Assembly (NCBI GenBank): GCA_905221605.1
Contig: CAJNDS010002453.1
Span: 149,501-213,500, forward strand
DNA length: 64,000 nucleotides
Reading direction: 5' to 3'
Source: Symbiodinium natans
Lineage: Eukaryota > Sar > Dinophyceae > Suessiales > Symbiodiniaceae
Every line of letters begins with the position of its first letter. Positions within the stretch are counted from its first letter, which is position 1. This document shows positions 43,800-55,972 of this stretch, piece by piece. A program made the position numbers and the translations under genes. The notes under the pieces were generated by a model, which did not search any database, was not told the DNA's origin, and worked only from the letters and a program-made list of their open reading frames with translations.

Positions 43800-43975
43800 G
43801 TTGAAGCAGCTTGCAGACATGTGCGTGCGTTAGCTTAGCCTAAAAGACACGCCGCATGCGTTCAATGGAAAGCGCAGATCCTCGGCGGCACGAGGAGGAG
43901 CTTGCTCCAGTCTCGCCAAAGTTCCGAAACCGGCGAAAGGACCTTTGTCATGTAGCTTTGGCTCTTGCATCTGCA

Positions 43976-44095
43976 ATGGCAGCATCAGCTAGTTGGGACA
44001 AGCTCATGGTAGAGCACGGCCTACAGTGCTACAAGAGATGCGCATGTGAGCCGCAGGGGGGATTGGTCCCGGACGTGCCAGGCTGTGCCTGCTGA
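43976..44095 (+). CDS. Cys-rich 39-residue ORF, tandem copy 3
   Basis: Same ORF with Leu for Phe at 10 and Cys at 24. A one-base deletion upstream (CATGTAGC for CATGTTAGC) changes the leader frame so that it joins a longer ORF beginning at 43856. The 39-codon core is untouched, which argues that the core is the conserved product. Confidence 0.5.
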   Translation: MAASASWDKLMVEHGLQCYKRCACEPQGGLVPDVPGCAC

Positions 44096-44271
44096 GTTGA
44101 AGCAGCTTGCAGACATGTGCGTGCGTTAGCTTAGCCTAAAAGACACGCCGCATGCGTTCAATGGAAAGCGCAGATCCTCGGCGGCACGAGGAGGAGCTTG
44201 CTCCAGTCTCGCCAAAGTTCCGAAACCGGCGAAAGGACCTTTGTCATGTAGCTTTGGCTCTTGCATCTGCA

Positions 44272-44391
44272 ATGGCAGCATCAGCTAGTTGGGACAAGCT
44301 CATGGTAGAGCACGGCCTACAGTGCTACAAGAGATGCGCATGTGAGCCGCAGGGGGGATTGGTCCCGGACGTGCCAGGCTGTGCCTGCTGA
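44272..44391 (+). CDS. Cys-rich 39-residue ORF, tandem copy 4
   Basis: Identical in protein sequence to copy 3, with the same upstream one-base deletion. It is therefore the product of the most recent duplication. Sequence similarity to the unit ends about 45 bp after the stop codon. Confidence 0.5.
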   Translation: MAASASWDKLMVEHGLQCYKRCACEPQGGLVPDVPGCAC

Positions 44392-44437
44392 GTTGAAGCA
44401 GCTTGCAGACATGTGCGTGCGTTAGCTTAGCCTAAAT

Positions 44438-47400
44438 CTGCGACCTGCAGAACTGAGACCATGACTCACTCTTCCTAACATCGGCTTGTCCATCCGGAGC
44501 AGGAGGTCACCACAACCACTGCCTTCACTGCCTTCATGAGGTAGGCGGAGGTCAAGGTTCCCCAAGCTGCATGTCCGTCAGCAAGTTGCTGGACACTGGG
44601 CAGCTAGAACGACCAGGCTGAAAGTTGCCAAGAGTCGCAAGGGAAAAGCGCCTGCCCAGGTGCTTTGCAGCTACGGCGCTACGGGAGGTCTCTGCTTTCC
44701 TGGCGGTGCTTGCAACCGCCTTCAGCAAGTGCCCGACCATTTGTCAGTGGCTTCACATGAGACCAGCGCGCAAGCGCACATATCTGGGCAAGCATCCCAT
44801 GCACAACTCCGTGCCAGGATCCAGGCAGAGTCCTCTGCACTCTCCGCGAGCCCTGTCAGGTTGCGAAGGATTCCAAGCCCCTTGCTTGCCTTGCTCTCTC
44901 GACCAGGAACCCGAACTCCGGGCTGCCGTGCTGCCGCGACGCCGGAGCCTCGTGCACCTTCACACAAACGACACGGAAGTGGGCCTCAGCTACACAGAGC
45001 GGCACCAGCACACCCAGCATACGGGCGAGCCATCAGAATGGAGTCAGGGGTGCGTGACACGGTGAAGTAGGGACTGAAAGAGAAAGACACTGCTACACTG
45101 CGGTCCTACCATCAAGTAGCAAGAGCCGTGCTGAGCTGACCCACCTGCAGTTCTACTGGGCTCAACGGCTCAGAGGCTCAGAGGTCGGGTTTCATGGCTG
45201 GTGTCGAGAGTTCGCGATAGCGCGCGTCGAGTGGAACTGCGCGGGGCTGTTCGAATTAGCGAAGGTTGCGGTGTCACACCATGCCAGCCTGGCTCCAGTG
45301 CCACTATGCCCAAACACAGAGCATCCAAGGAGCATAGAGCTGCCTTTACTGTAGCGAACCTCATGAATGCAAAGGAGGATCTACTTTGCCGATCCTCCAG
45401 GGTCTTGGAAGGCGCATCCGTGCTGCCACAGCTGCCACAGGGCACAAGCCAGGTCCACTCTGCTCCCCTGCCGGCATCGTTCCGGCGACAAGCGGCTGCT
45501 CGCAACGACAACAACCAAAGAAGCATCCGAATGAACAGGCAGACCCTACAGGAACAGACTTGGTAGCTTCAAAAGGCTCCATTGTCACATGACGGGCTCC
45601 GTGCAGAGGCCGGAGGGCTGATGGAATGCATCTTGCACGGCAGCGACTGCTAGCCGTCACAGTTGCTACGCTGCGTCTGCCGCGCCCACGCGACAAGCAG
45701 TTAACGCTCGAGTACGAGGTAGGCAGAGCGGGGCGGACATGGAAAGCTGCTCTGCATCCGTAGAGGAATCAACACACCTGACTTCGAGGTGGCTTGATTC
45801 CCCTGGCTCATCACGCAACACGGATCCGGGTGTTCCCTTGGTGCCCAAGGACCCACAATGACCCACGAGGGGCGCCACAGACTTGCCTTGATATCTTGAC
45901 ATCCGGACGCAACTCACGAGTACCAGGCACGGGACCCTGGAGGTCCCTGGTTAAAAAGAAAAACAATATTGGTAGAGTGCCAGAGCACACACGTACGACT
46001 GTGCTTTCGGTGATGGCGGGCAGGCTACGTCAGCCTACCGTCCTTGTTTTGGCTCATCTTGCTGGCCAGACCGAGCTCGGAAGGTGCAATGAGCCAGAAG
46101 TACCTCAGGGCTTGAGGCCAAGCCTTCGGAAAGCATGCTCGCGCTGCTCACGCTCGCACGCAATGACCGCAAACCTTGCCGATGACTCACAGCATCAAAG
46201 ATCAGACGCAGTATACTAAGCTACCAGAACAGCTCGGCCAAGTCTCCTACGTCTGAGGGCAGCGTGCAAAGCAACGGCGAGAATTTAAGAGATGTCTGCC
46301 GCCTACTTCTGAGGGCGTCACAGAACTCAACAAAGGGGATACCCGCTACTGGCAGACCGGTTTGATCAGACTGGAGCTGCAGATCACCCTCGGTCAGTTG
46401 GGTCCCGTGAAATCGCTACCCTGGGAACCCAAGTAGCCATCTAGAGCTGCACCTGCTGCACCTGCCCCTGGCACAACTATTCCTCACTGCGAAGACCCCA
46501 GCCTTTGAGCAGAGGCTGTTGGAGACGAATTGTTCGCAAATGGTTGGCCGGGCTTGCAGGTCAGGCGTGGCTTCATAGTCAACCACAAGTCCGAGCAGCT
46601 CGACGAAACCGAGCAAGCTTGGAAGGTGTCATGAACTTGCCAGAGAGGCCGAAGGAAGTGTCCAAACCAAACTTTCTCGGCTGGCAGCACCTTCGCTCCG
46701 GTTATTCGACTGGAGATCAAAACATCGGTCAGTTCGGGCCCGTGAAAATTAAGTCCGCATCACTTTGGGTGATCCGGGAAGCTTACGCACCGCATGGCTT
46801 CATCATCGAGCTCCTCGTCTGACTGAGCTTGCCGACGAAACCGAGCAAGCTCGGAAAGCAACATGAACGCGCTGCATGCACCTCAGCACGCGTTGAAATA
46901 CCTCCTGCTCGAAACGTGCTAAGGCAATCTGGCATTGATTGACTGGCAGCGCTTTCACCCTGATCATCTGCGGTTCTAGCTGAACAGCAAATAGCAATAT
47001 CGGTCAGTTTTGACCTGTGAAATCCGGCCTGCGTGTTGGGTACTTGGGCAAATCTACCCACCAGCATAGCTTCGTCATAGAGTCTGTGATCTGGCCAAGC
47101 TGCTGGCCCGCGAAACCGAGCAAGCTCGGAAGGTGCGATGAACTTGCCAAGAACACCTCAGCATGTGTTGTGAGGCGTTGCAAAACCATGACAATTCACT
47201 GCGGCCGCCTTCATGGGGCTGACATAAGGCTAGCAGAAGATGCCAGTGGCGCTTCAGAGCCAAACTCAGGGTATCGGTAGTGTATCGATAGCACAGACCT
47301 ATGACTGGCCCAGCATTGCCATATTGGGAGGGGGGGTTGGGAATCCTTTGTGGCAGACACTGCGGCGTGCTTGTACGGAAGCTTTGTGGCAGGTATCGTT

Positions 47401-47594
47401 CGGGTATCAGTCAGCCACACGTGCCGGCGCAAGTCCACAAGCCTGACATGTTTCAACACTGTTTCATGTTGCGGCCGCCCTCGAATACTCTCTCAGGCCA
47501 ATAGTGCGCTCCAACTCGTGGGCTAACGACTGGGGGTGTTTCCCTGTGACTCAAATGCAGCCTTTCCCAGCTATGCCGGCGCAACCTGACTGCA
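44438..47594. other. No confident gene; diverged repeat copies
   Basis: Three diverged copies of a motif related to ATCGGTCAGTTGGGACCCGT...GAGCAAGCTCGGAAGGTGC start near 46370, 46705 and 46980. They are relatives of the larger units at 47.6 and 48.4 kb. No coding exon is supported. Confidence 0.45.
47211..47530. repeat. Dispersed repeat, copy 1 of the 47.2/51.1-kb pair
   Basis: Shares GACATAAGGCTAGCAGAAGA, CCAAACTCAGGGTATCGGT and GCGGCCGCCCTCGAATACTC with 51110-51420, with several indels. Confidence 0.85.
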
Positions 47595-48275
47595 GCTGCA
47601 GATCACAACATCGGTCAGTTGGGACCCGTGAAATCCAGCCCGCAACGCCTTGAGTGATCGGGCGAGCCTACCCACAAGCGTGGCTTCGTGATCGAGCTCC
47701 TCGTCTGACTAAGCTTGCGGATGAAGCTGAGCGAACGCTGAAGGTGCAACGGACGGCCGGCAGAGGCTTTATTTCAGCGCGGCCTTCAGCGCGGCCTTCC
47801 TGAATTCTGCAGTGGCCATCTGTGCATGTGTGCAGCAAAGAATGGCAAGTGATGGTAATGACGAACTCACAGCAGGCATCAAAACGCAGGGGTGGATTGA
47901 CTAGGAACACTCACGCTCTGATCTCCTCGGCCTGGAACAGACTACGAAACTTTCCGGCGATTGATAGCCGTAGTTGGGGTGTGGACACGTAGAACGATGT
48001 AGGCCTCCGATGCAGATCAAGCCTCCCGGAACTCAAACACTGCAGGAGTGTTGCCTGCGGTTGGTGGCAGCCATTGCCGTCTCCCTCCGCAACATTCTCC
48101 ACCGAAAAGCTTCTTGACTTCCGGCACGCCCCGCATCTGCAATGCAATCCAGAATCCACAGGATGGAGCGGCGAACGGTGCTAGCCAGAAATTCAACTTT
48201 CATTCAACTCTACCAGCAGTTTGCACGTGCGCCAGGACGGAATTGGCTGCTGTGATCCAGTCGGGACTATGAACT
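47595..48275. repeat. 848-bp-period duplication, copy 1
   Basis: Begins GCTGCAGATCACAACATCGG. It is nearly identical to 48443-49143 (offset 848 bp), apart from a small indel near 48242. No gene was recognised; conserved frames on both strands are short. Confidence 0.92.
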
Positions 48276-48442
48276 CAACCTGCGCGGATGGCGCACTTGC
48301 CAGGTTCACAGGATGAGCTGCCACTTTGGCACTCCCTCCCAAGCAGTCCTTCGACATTCATTCTTCTGCAAACGAGCCGAGTCTTACAAAGACTGTGGTT
48401 CAGGGTGACTGGCAGCGCTTGCGATCCAGCCATCTGACTGGA

Positions 48443-49143
48443 GCTGCAGATCACAACATCGGTCAGTTGGGACCCGTGAAATCCAGCCCGCAACGCCTTG
48501 AGTGATCGGGCGAGCCTACCCACAAGTGTGGCTTCGTGATCGAGCTCCTCGTCTGACTAAACTTGCGGATGAAGCTGAGCGAACGCTGAAGGTGCAACGG
48601 ACGGCCGGCAGAGGCTTTATTTCAGCGCGGCCTTCAGCGCGGCCTTCCTGAATTCTGCAGTGGCCATCTGTGCATGTGTGCAGCAAAGAATGGCAAGTGA
48701 TGGTAATGACGAACTCACAGCAGGCATCAAAACGCAGGGGTAGATTGACTAGGAACACTCACGCTCTGATCTCCTCGGCCTGGAACAGACTACGAAACTC
48801 TCCGGCGATTGATAGCCGTAGTTGGGGTGTGGACACGTAGAACGATGTAGGCCTCCGATGCAGATCAAGCCTCCCGGAACTCAAACACTGCAGGAGTGTT
48901 GCCTGCGGTTGGTGGCAGCCATTGCCGTCTCCCTCCGCAACATTCTCCACCGAAAAGCTTCTTGACTTCCGGCACGCCCCGCATCTGCAATGCAATCCAG
49001 AATCCACAGGATGGAGCGGCGAACGGTGCTAGCCAGAAATTCAACTTTCATTCAACTCTACCAGCAGTTTGCACGTGCGCCAGGACGGAAGGGCTGCTAA
49101 CACTGCAGATTGACTGCTGTGATCCAATCGGGACTATGAACTC
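48443..49143. repeat. 848-bp-period duplication, copy 2
   Basis: Second copy. It contains an insertion (GGCTGCTAACACTGCAGATT-like) near 49090 relative to copy 1. The short segment between copies (48276-48442) is unique. Confidence 0.92.
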
Positions 49144-49978
49144 AGCACACCTACTTAGGTTGTGTTCAGGCGTCTACCAGTCCTTTGGAAAGCCGGCTTT
49201 GGCAAGGTGCAGCTTGTTGTGGGAACACTTTTACAACACTGACACTGAACGAGATCACTAGTACAGATGCGCCGTGGTGCGCGATGCTAGGATCAGGGCA
49301 GTAAATGTCTCAACCTGCGAGCTTGAGCCAAGTTGAACCTGACCAACTGCATCGAGGTGACCGAGGTGCCTCATCAGGCGCGGGGCACATGCGGCACATG
49401 CGGCACATGCACGAAGCGCGTCAGCCAGACACCAGTGACGCCACTCCTGGCTCCTTCTTTGTAGCTATCATGATCCCGTCCAATCAGAAGACCTTGTCGA
49501 TGAAGGAAACCAGCAGTAACCAGCAGTAACGGCAGATGGCCGCAGAGTTGGCCTGACGCCGAGGAGACTCCTAGGTATGCAGAGCGGGCAGAGCGGGCAG
49601 AGCGGGCAGAGGCAGAGCGGTGGTGGGACTGCTGGTGACTGGTCCCGGTTGAGTCATTGAGTCCTCCCAGGCTCGAAGCTAGCTCTGGTGACTTACGCAG
49701 AAAAAGTCTTGGCACAGGGACTTGACCCAAAAAGCTCTTGCGCATGGCTTTAAGCTTTGCGGTAGGACACTGACACCTTCTTGCCTTAGAGGTTGGACAC
49801 CAAAGTTCCTCCAGACTAGCTAGCAGAGAGTTCTGCAGTAGTGGTGCAGTGTTGGGAGCCGGTCTGCTTACCCAGACTTTGGGCCCCAGACGGACACGCC
49901 GCGGCTTGAGACGTACCTCTTGAAGTATCCAGCTGAGAGCACAGTGAGCCGGGAACCACAAACCTTCGATAAAAGACG

Positions 49979-50952
49979 GCCCATGTGGCAGTGGCCAGAA
50001 GCTGGGCAACACAGGGTCGGAATCCTGCAGCCTTGAACGAGTAGAAAGCCCGGGCGCACCAGGACAAGCGGACAGTCGCAGATGAGAGCCCTCGCTTCTT
50101 GTGCTGGGTCGCTGTGGCTGGAAGAACCTGTATGGCCCCACCCCCATGTAAACTGGCAACAGACCGCGACCGACTTCAGCAGGCTGCGATCTGTGTCAGG
50201 TAGGACCCCGTCGCTGAACTTGCGCTTGTTCCAAGAAGGTTGCAGAACTGAGCCAACATCACTTGCCGCGACACCTTGCAGCTTCGTAGCTGCTTGTCAG
50301 TTGCTAGGGGCTTGTCACGGCCCATGTGGCAGTGGCCAGAAGCTGGGCAACACAGGGTCGGAATCCTGCAGCCTTGAACGAGTAGAAAGCCCGGGCGCAC
50401 CAGGACAAGCGGACAGTCGCAGATGAGAGCCCTCGCTTCTTGTGCTGGGTCGCTGTGGCTGGAAGAACCTGTATGGCCCCACCCCCATGTAAACTGGCAA
50501 CAGACCGCGACCGACTTCAGCAGGCTGCGATCTGTGTCAGGTAGGACCTCGTCGCTGAACTTGCGCTTGTTCCAAGAAGGTTGCAGAACTGAGCCAACAT
50601 CACTTGCCGCGACACCTTGCAGCTTCGTAGCTGCTTGCCAGTTGCTAGGGGCTTGTCAGCCGAGGTTGGCAAAAACTTCTTCAAACCTTCGATAAAAGAC
50701 TGCCCATGTGGCAGTGGCCAGAAGCTGGGCAACACAGGGTCGGAATCCTGCAGCCTTGAACGAGTAGAAAGCCCGGGCGCACCAGGACAAGCGGACAGTC
50801 GCAGATGAGAGCCCTCGCTTCTTGTGATGGGTCGCTGTGGCTGGAAGAACCTGTATGGCCCCACCCCCATGTAAACTGGCAACAGACCGCGACCGACTTC
50901 AGCAGGCTGCGATCTGTGTCAGGTAGGACCCCGTCACTGAACTTGCACTTGG
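49979..50952. repeat. Three tandem copies of a 341/382-bp unit
   Basis: The start word GCCCATGTGGCAGTGGCCAG occurs at 49979, 50320 and 50702. Copy 2 is longer by a 41-bp insert that includes CTTCAAACCTTCGATAAAAG, sequence that also lies just upstream of copy 1. The third copy breaks off at about 50952. Confidence 0.93.
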
Positions 50953-51105
50953 CGCACCTGGCGACTGGAGCGGACTGCTCTTGGGACTGGCAGCGCTGAG
51001 GAACTCGGAATGCATTCTGCAAGGCAGCACGTGAGGCATTGTCAAAACCCAATTGTGAAATCCATTACCCAAGAATGTTTGATGACAATTCACCCGGCCG
51101 CCTTC

Positions 51106-51420
51106 ACGGGGATGACATAAGGCTAGCAGAAGATGCCAGTGGCGCTTCAGTGCCAAACTCAGGGTATCGGTCAGGGTATCGGTAAGGCATCGGTAGCACA
51201 GACATTTGACTGGCCCAACATTGCCAAATTGGGACGGCGGTTTGGGAATGACTTGTGGACATGGTGGCAGGTACCGTTCGTGTATCGGTCACCCGCACCT
51301 GCCGATGCAAGTCAACATGCCCGGCATGTTTCTACACTGTTTCATGCTGCGGCCGCCCTCGAATACTCGTGCGCTCCTACTCGTGGGCTAATGACTGTGG
51401 TTTTGACTGTGACTCACGTG
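51106..51420. repeat. Dispersed repeat, copy 2 of the 47.2/51.1-kb pair
   Basis: Same orientation as the copy at 47211, with an internal expansion of the GGGTATCGGT word. Confidence 0.85.
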
Positions 51421-52618
51421 AGAGTGATGGACTGTTGAGAAAGCCCAGGACGCATCAGAGCAAGCGCGCAGTCCCCCATGAGAGCCCTGATGACTTGTCC
51501 GACGTTGCCATGGCCCGGGAAAGCTACGAGAAGTCGCCTGCATGTCAAGCCTTCAGCCGCTGAACAAGCAACGGACGGCCACCGACTCCAACAGGCCAGC
51601 TGTGTCAGGTAGGATCTCTCCTGCTAGCGGTTGGCTGTGTTGAGAGAGTCAGGACATGCCGCCGTTGCAGGATCGACACCGGGGCTCGCAAAGTGCATTG
51701 GCCGGAGCCTGGAGTTTGAAGCTTCGTGAGGCAGTCATCATCTGCTGGATGCTTGCTGAGCAACACGGTGCAGGTGCTGAGGTTAGCACAGTCGGATCAG
51801 AAACAAACCCACCCTAGGTCAGCAAGTGAACCTGCAATCCGGGAAGTTGTGGCTCGAAGTAGCTGGTGGATGGGCTCGCAGATGCCATCTCCATCCGGGA
51901 GGCCGAGACGCTGTGCTGCGCAACTTTGCGGTGACACAGAACCTGACCGCATAATTTGTCGAAGTCTGTTTTGCTCAGTCCACGCGCCGGTCTCCGTGCG
52001 CAGCAGAGTTTCGCAGTTGACGGCATGAGAGCCCACAAAGAATTTCAAGCAAGGCGTTCAACCCGTGACGCCGCCAAGATTTGCATGCAACTGTCTCGGA
52101 ACTTGTGTACTTGCATGGGAGTACCGGGTGCAAGAATCCTTGCTAACACCTGAAAAGTCAACTGAACACATACGCGAAAGCTCGGCTGAAGCATCACGTC
52201 TCCAAGAAGGCCCGAGCGGTACCAGCCTTGGAGTGAAGGCAGTGAAGGCAGTGAAGGCAGTGAACGCAGTGCCATGGGCAGCGGCAAGGAGCCGCTGCGA
52301 CGCATTGGCCATATGCACACCTCGATTGCAGATTCTGACATGCCGTTTGTACCGGCTTGTCACGAAGACTCGCGATGCTTTAGTGACTCTAGTGTGACAG
52401 GCCTTGCACGGGTAAAGCGGTAAAGCAGTGAAGCGGTAAAGCGATGAGGGTCCTGAGGGTGTCGCTGAGGGAGGTGTTCCAGGAGGCCTCGGTCTCGCCT
52501 CAGCCCAAGGCGGACGCGCCCCCCCTGCCGCCCCAGGTTGCCACGGAGCAGGTGCCCATGGCGACGACCCCTGCCCAGCCAGCCCCGGACCGCCCACGCA
52601 ACATCTCCTGTCTTACAG
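51421..52618. other. No confident exon
   Basis: Contains (AGTGAAGGC)n-like short repeats at 52230-52270 and AAGCGGTAAAGC repeats at 52415-52445. An ATG-started plus frame from 52444 (MRVLRVSLREVFQEASVSPQ) could be the exon before 52619, but the phase does not match at any obvious donor. Confidence 0.35.
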
Positions 52619-52845
52619 CCCAGGGGTGGTCGCTAGTGACGAGCGCGGGCGTATCCAGGTCCTCGACAAAGACTACGTCCAAGTGGTGCAACTACAGAAA
52701 CTACCGAAACTCCTGAAGCCAGATGAGACAGCCGACGCGACAGCGGACGCGCGTCCTTCTTCTGTGGGCGGCGAGGGACGAACGTCACGCCTACATGTGA
52801 GGGTGACAGAAGACGTTGCGGAGCAGATACTGCTCGGCGAAATCA
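52619..52845 (+). CDS. Plus-strand internal exon, NHL-like fragment
   Basis: Bounded by an acceptor (CTGTCTTACAG) and a strong donor (GTGAGT at 52846). The frame reads GVVASDERGRIQVLDKDYVQ and later LHVRVTEDVAEQILLGEIS. VVASDERGRIQVLD resembles an NHL-repeat blade (V-x-D/S-x-x-x-R-I-Q-V-F/L-D), which hints at a beta-propeller protein, but a single blade-like match is weak. Other exons are not identified. An alternative acceptor lies 5 nt downstream. Confidence 0.45.
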
Positions 52846-55800
52846 GTGAGTCGCGCATCCCAGTACACTGACTACCCGGCCCGGGAGGGGCCTCCAGAGT
52901 TGCAGCGCCGGCGAGCAGAGTCAGAGCGCCTCCAGGAAGTCTCGATCGACGTGCTGGCACACAGAACGGCAACAGGTTGCTCGACGGATGGGCAGCAGGG
53001 ACAAGCAAGACATCAACGAAGCGAGAAGGTGTCTGCGTGGCAATGACTCGAGAATGAAGCCACTTGGCTGATGCAAGGTGGCAAATGGCACAACGCGGGC
53101 AGCAGCAGTATGGTCAGTGCGCACCGTCCTCGGAATCAGCACACACATTTACAGACATTTCACTTCGTGTCTCCTCGAACCTTAAGGGAAGCCGATTAGC
53201 GCTGGAGCTAGAACGGAGCTGAAGGCACCGCGGCACAGCGGAAGCGAGGCTGCGTTACAGCACGGCGCGGCCCTACTGCGACCTTACTGCGGCCCGTGCA
53301 TGGGGTGTACTAAGTGTACTAATAGGATCTCTGTGATGGTGAAAATTGTAATTGCTCCCGAATATATATCCTTCAGCACTCGCAAGCAAAGCTGGCACTC
53401 GGCACCCCTGCGTTTCATTTTACGACTGACTCGAAGGGCAAAGCAATGCGGAAGTCGCAAGAGCTGGCTGAGTCCGGAAAGGCTGGCAGATGCACTCATT
53501 GCGAACGAGAACCGCTGCCAAGCGGGCAGGCCCAGGCCACCCAGACCACCCAGGCCGCTGGGGGCTTTGCAGCGTCACGGAGGTCAGGACCGTCAGCCTG
53601 CCTCCCGATCCCCCGAATGGCTCACGAATGGCTCACAGAGCTATGATCCAATTTAACCGTGACAGGTGCCGCTCGGTGCGAGCGCGCCTACAGCAGGCAC
53701 TTCAATGACACAGGGATTCCGACGAGAGTTTGTTCGGAACGCCGGTGCTCAGGCGTGCAGGGCACGGACGGTAGCTAAGGGTGTCTGCTGCCGGCAGTGT
53801 TGAGAGAAGCGCCTGCGAAGCACCACAGTACGCCTGCGAAGTACGCTTCCACAGTGCCTGGGGATTTGGATCAGCCCGGCATAGCCCGGCAGACCTCTGC
53901 AAGCACCCCTCTGCCGAAGTTCTGCCTTCCCCTCGCAGGCATTCTTGGGGCGGCTCTTCCAAGCAGTTGTCGCATGTGCCTTCATTGACCTTTGCTCTAC
54001 CGGCACAAGGGCGTGCTCATGCGGGAACCAGTCAGACAGTGACTAAATGCTCACTCCGCCCTTTGGCAGACAGAACCCAAAGCGGCGCCATGTGCGTCTT
54101 TTTTTGTCGGCACAATGTTTCATCCTTGCCGCCTTGCCCTGGGGCAGAGGCAGACTGGAGGAGCGGAGGCGGAGCGGGTTTGGGTTGCCCGGGGCCAGCA
54201 CGCGGTCAAGACGTGGTCAAGACGCGGTCAATGCCCTGCCGTCTGTTGTGACATGTGATTACTGTGAGCACAGAACGTGGGGCGTTGTCTTTGAGACCGC
54301 TGCGCCGGGTCCGCGGGGTCCGCCGTGTCCGTGGAGTCCGCTGTGTCTGCAGTGCAAGCAATGCTGGCAATGCTGGGCGCGACCCAGGCAGATTCTGCCC
54401 TGTGCGCGAGAGAGGGCTTCCACACAGCAGCTTGCCACCACTTGTAAGGGCCAAAAATGCATCGGTCAGGTCGCATAGACTCAGACTGAAGCCCAAGGCA
54501 AAGCTTGCGGAGCACAGCACACCATCAGGTCAGTGCTACTAACTGAGGAGACTTTCCAGCGCCTTGCCCAAAACAGCCAAGTTGCGTGGAGAGAATGCGA
54601 GCACCCGCCCCCATTCGCCTGCAGTTTTTGAGTGAGGGCACTATCTCTTTTCTTTGCGCACAGTGCGAAGTGAAAGGGCCAAGACCAAGGCTCACGTTGC
54701 GGCGTTGCGCGGCAAATGACACGGGATGTTTCATCTTCTCCAGGGCAAGCAGCGCCGCAGGCTCGGGGGCCCTTCGGCTGCATTCGTGTGCCTGCGCAGC
54801 TTTCGCGTGGGTGCAGGAAATCCCCTCATCTTAAGCAAAGGCCAATGCAGCAGGCCAAAGATTCCCCCCCTAACCTGGGGTCTGGGAGGTAACCGAGAAT
54901 GTAGGGTCAAACCCACCCCCACCTAAAAATAGACCTGGGCCTGTTTCCGGAAATGGTCAGGGGAGAGGGAACCGCTGTGGCGAGAGTGCTTTGTTGGGAT
55001 TGTAAGGCCTGTGTTTCCCTGGATTGTAGCTTGCCTTCCCTTCTGCAGGCCTATTTCTTTACCCCCTCCCAGTGTTGTAAAATGTGTGCTGAACAGTCCA
55101 ATATCCGGTGGGGATAACAGCAACCCCGGCTCCCAGATTCCTAGAAGTGCCTAAAGTTGCTGAATGCTGGGGGGCAAGTCGCGGCACTGCAGTGGCAGTA
55201 ATGAGGCACCAAGCCTAGCGCGGCATGGGCTTGGGAACTGACAAGCCTGACAAGCCCTGCTTGACACATTTGGAAGTGGCGGTTCTGCTGGAGTCGCGGA
55301 GCCGCCATGGCCTGCCTACAAGACGTCTTGACCTCATCTTCGGAGTCCCCTTCAAAAATGCAGAATTGAGTGCGACACAAACAGAGCCTGGTAATTGCGC
55401 GTCAGCTTGTTAGATTTCCTAAGCTGCTTAGAATTTGAAAATCCTTGCGGATTGCAAGCTAAGCTGCTGCGCTAGGCCTCGCTAGGAGACCCGGGGCAAC
55501 TGTCCAATCACAGGGCCCTGGTCTGACTGGGGAATGTTCTTCACCGATGAAGTGAACACAAACGACCTTGCCGCCAGAGGAACCGAACAATTGAAGAGGG
55601 AACTTTCATCAGAAAAAAGCTTCAGGCTAGTCTTGGAATGGTCTCCCCATGCGATCTCGTCATCTTGTCCTCTCTTGCTGTGTCATGTGGCATGGCCGAC
55701 CAACGGACGAGCAGGCTGGGTGAAGTGCGCAGGACTTTTCTCTGTCGCTTGCACGCCAAGAGAAAGATCAGCGGCTTCATGCGGAACCCACCTAAGCCAC

Positions 55801-55911
55801 CTGGCCTCCAACCACTCGGCATCCTCGGCATCACTTGGCAGACACAGCAGACTTCGCGATTCCGGCCTTGCACGGCCTTGCACGGCCTTGCCCACGTGGA
55901 GCCGGTGGAGC

Positions 55912-55972
55912 GCGTGATGGAGCGCGTGATGGAGCGCGTGATGGAGCGCGTGATGGAGCGCGTGATGGAGCC
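55912..55972. repeat. 12-bp minisatellite (GAGCGCGTGATG)n
   Basis: Five near-perfect 12-bp units. In the plus frame they would encode repeated VMER. A smaller GGCCTTGCAC repeat precedes them at 55863-55890. Confidence 0.92.

Larger units (their letters stand above)
43251..44437 (+). repeat. Four-unit tandem array, period 296-298 bp
   Basis: Units start at about 43251, 43549, 43846 and 44142, each with the word GACACGC(A/C)GCATGCGTTC. Units 3 and 4 are essentially identical; units 1 and 2 differ at scattered bases. Each unit contains one intact 39-codon ORF on the plus strand. Confidence 0.95.
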
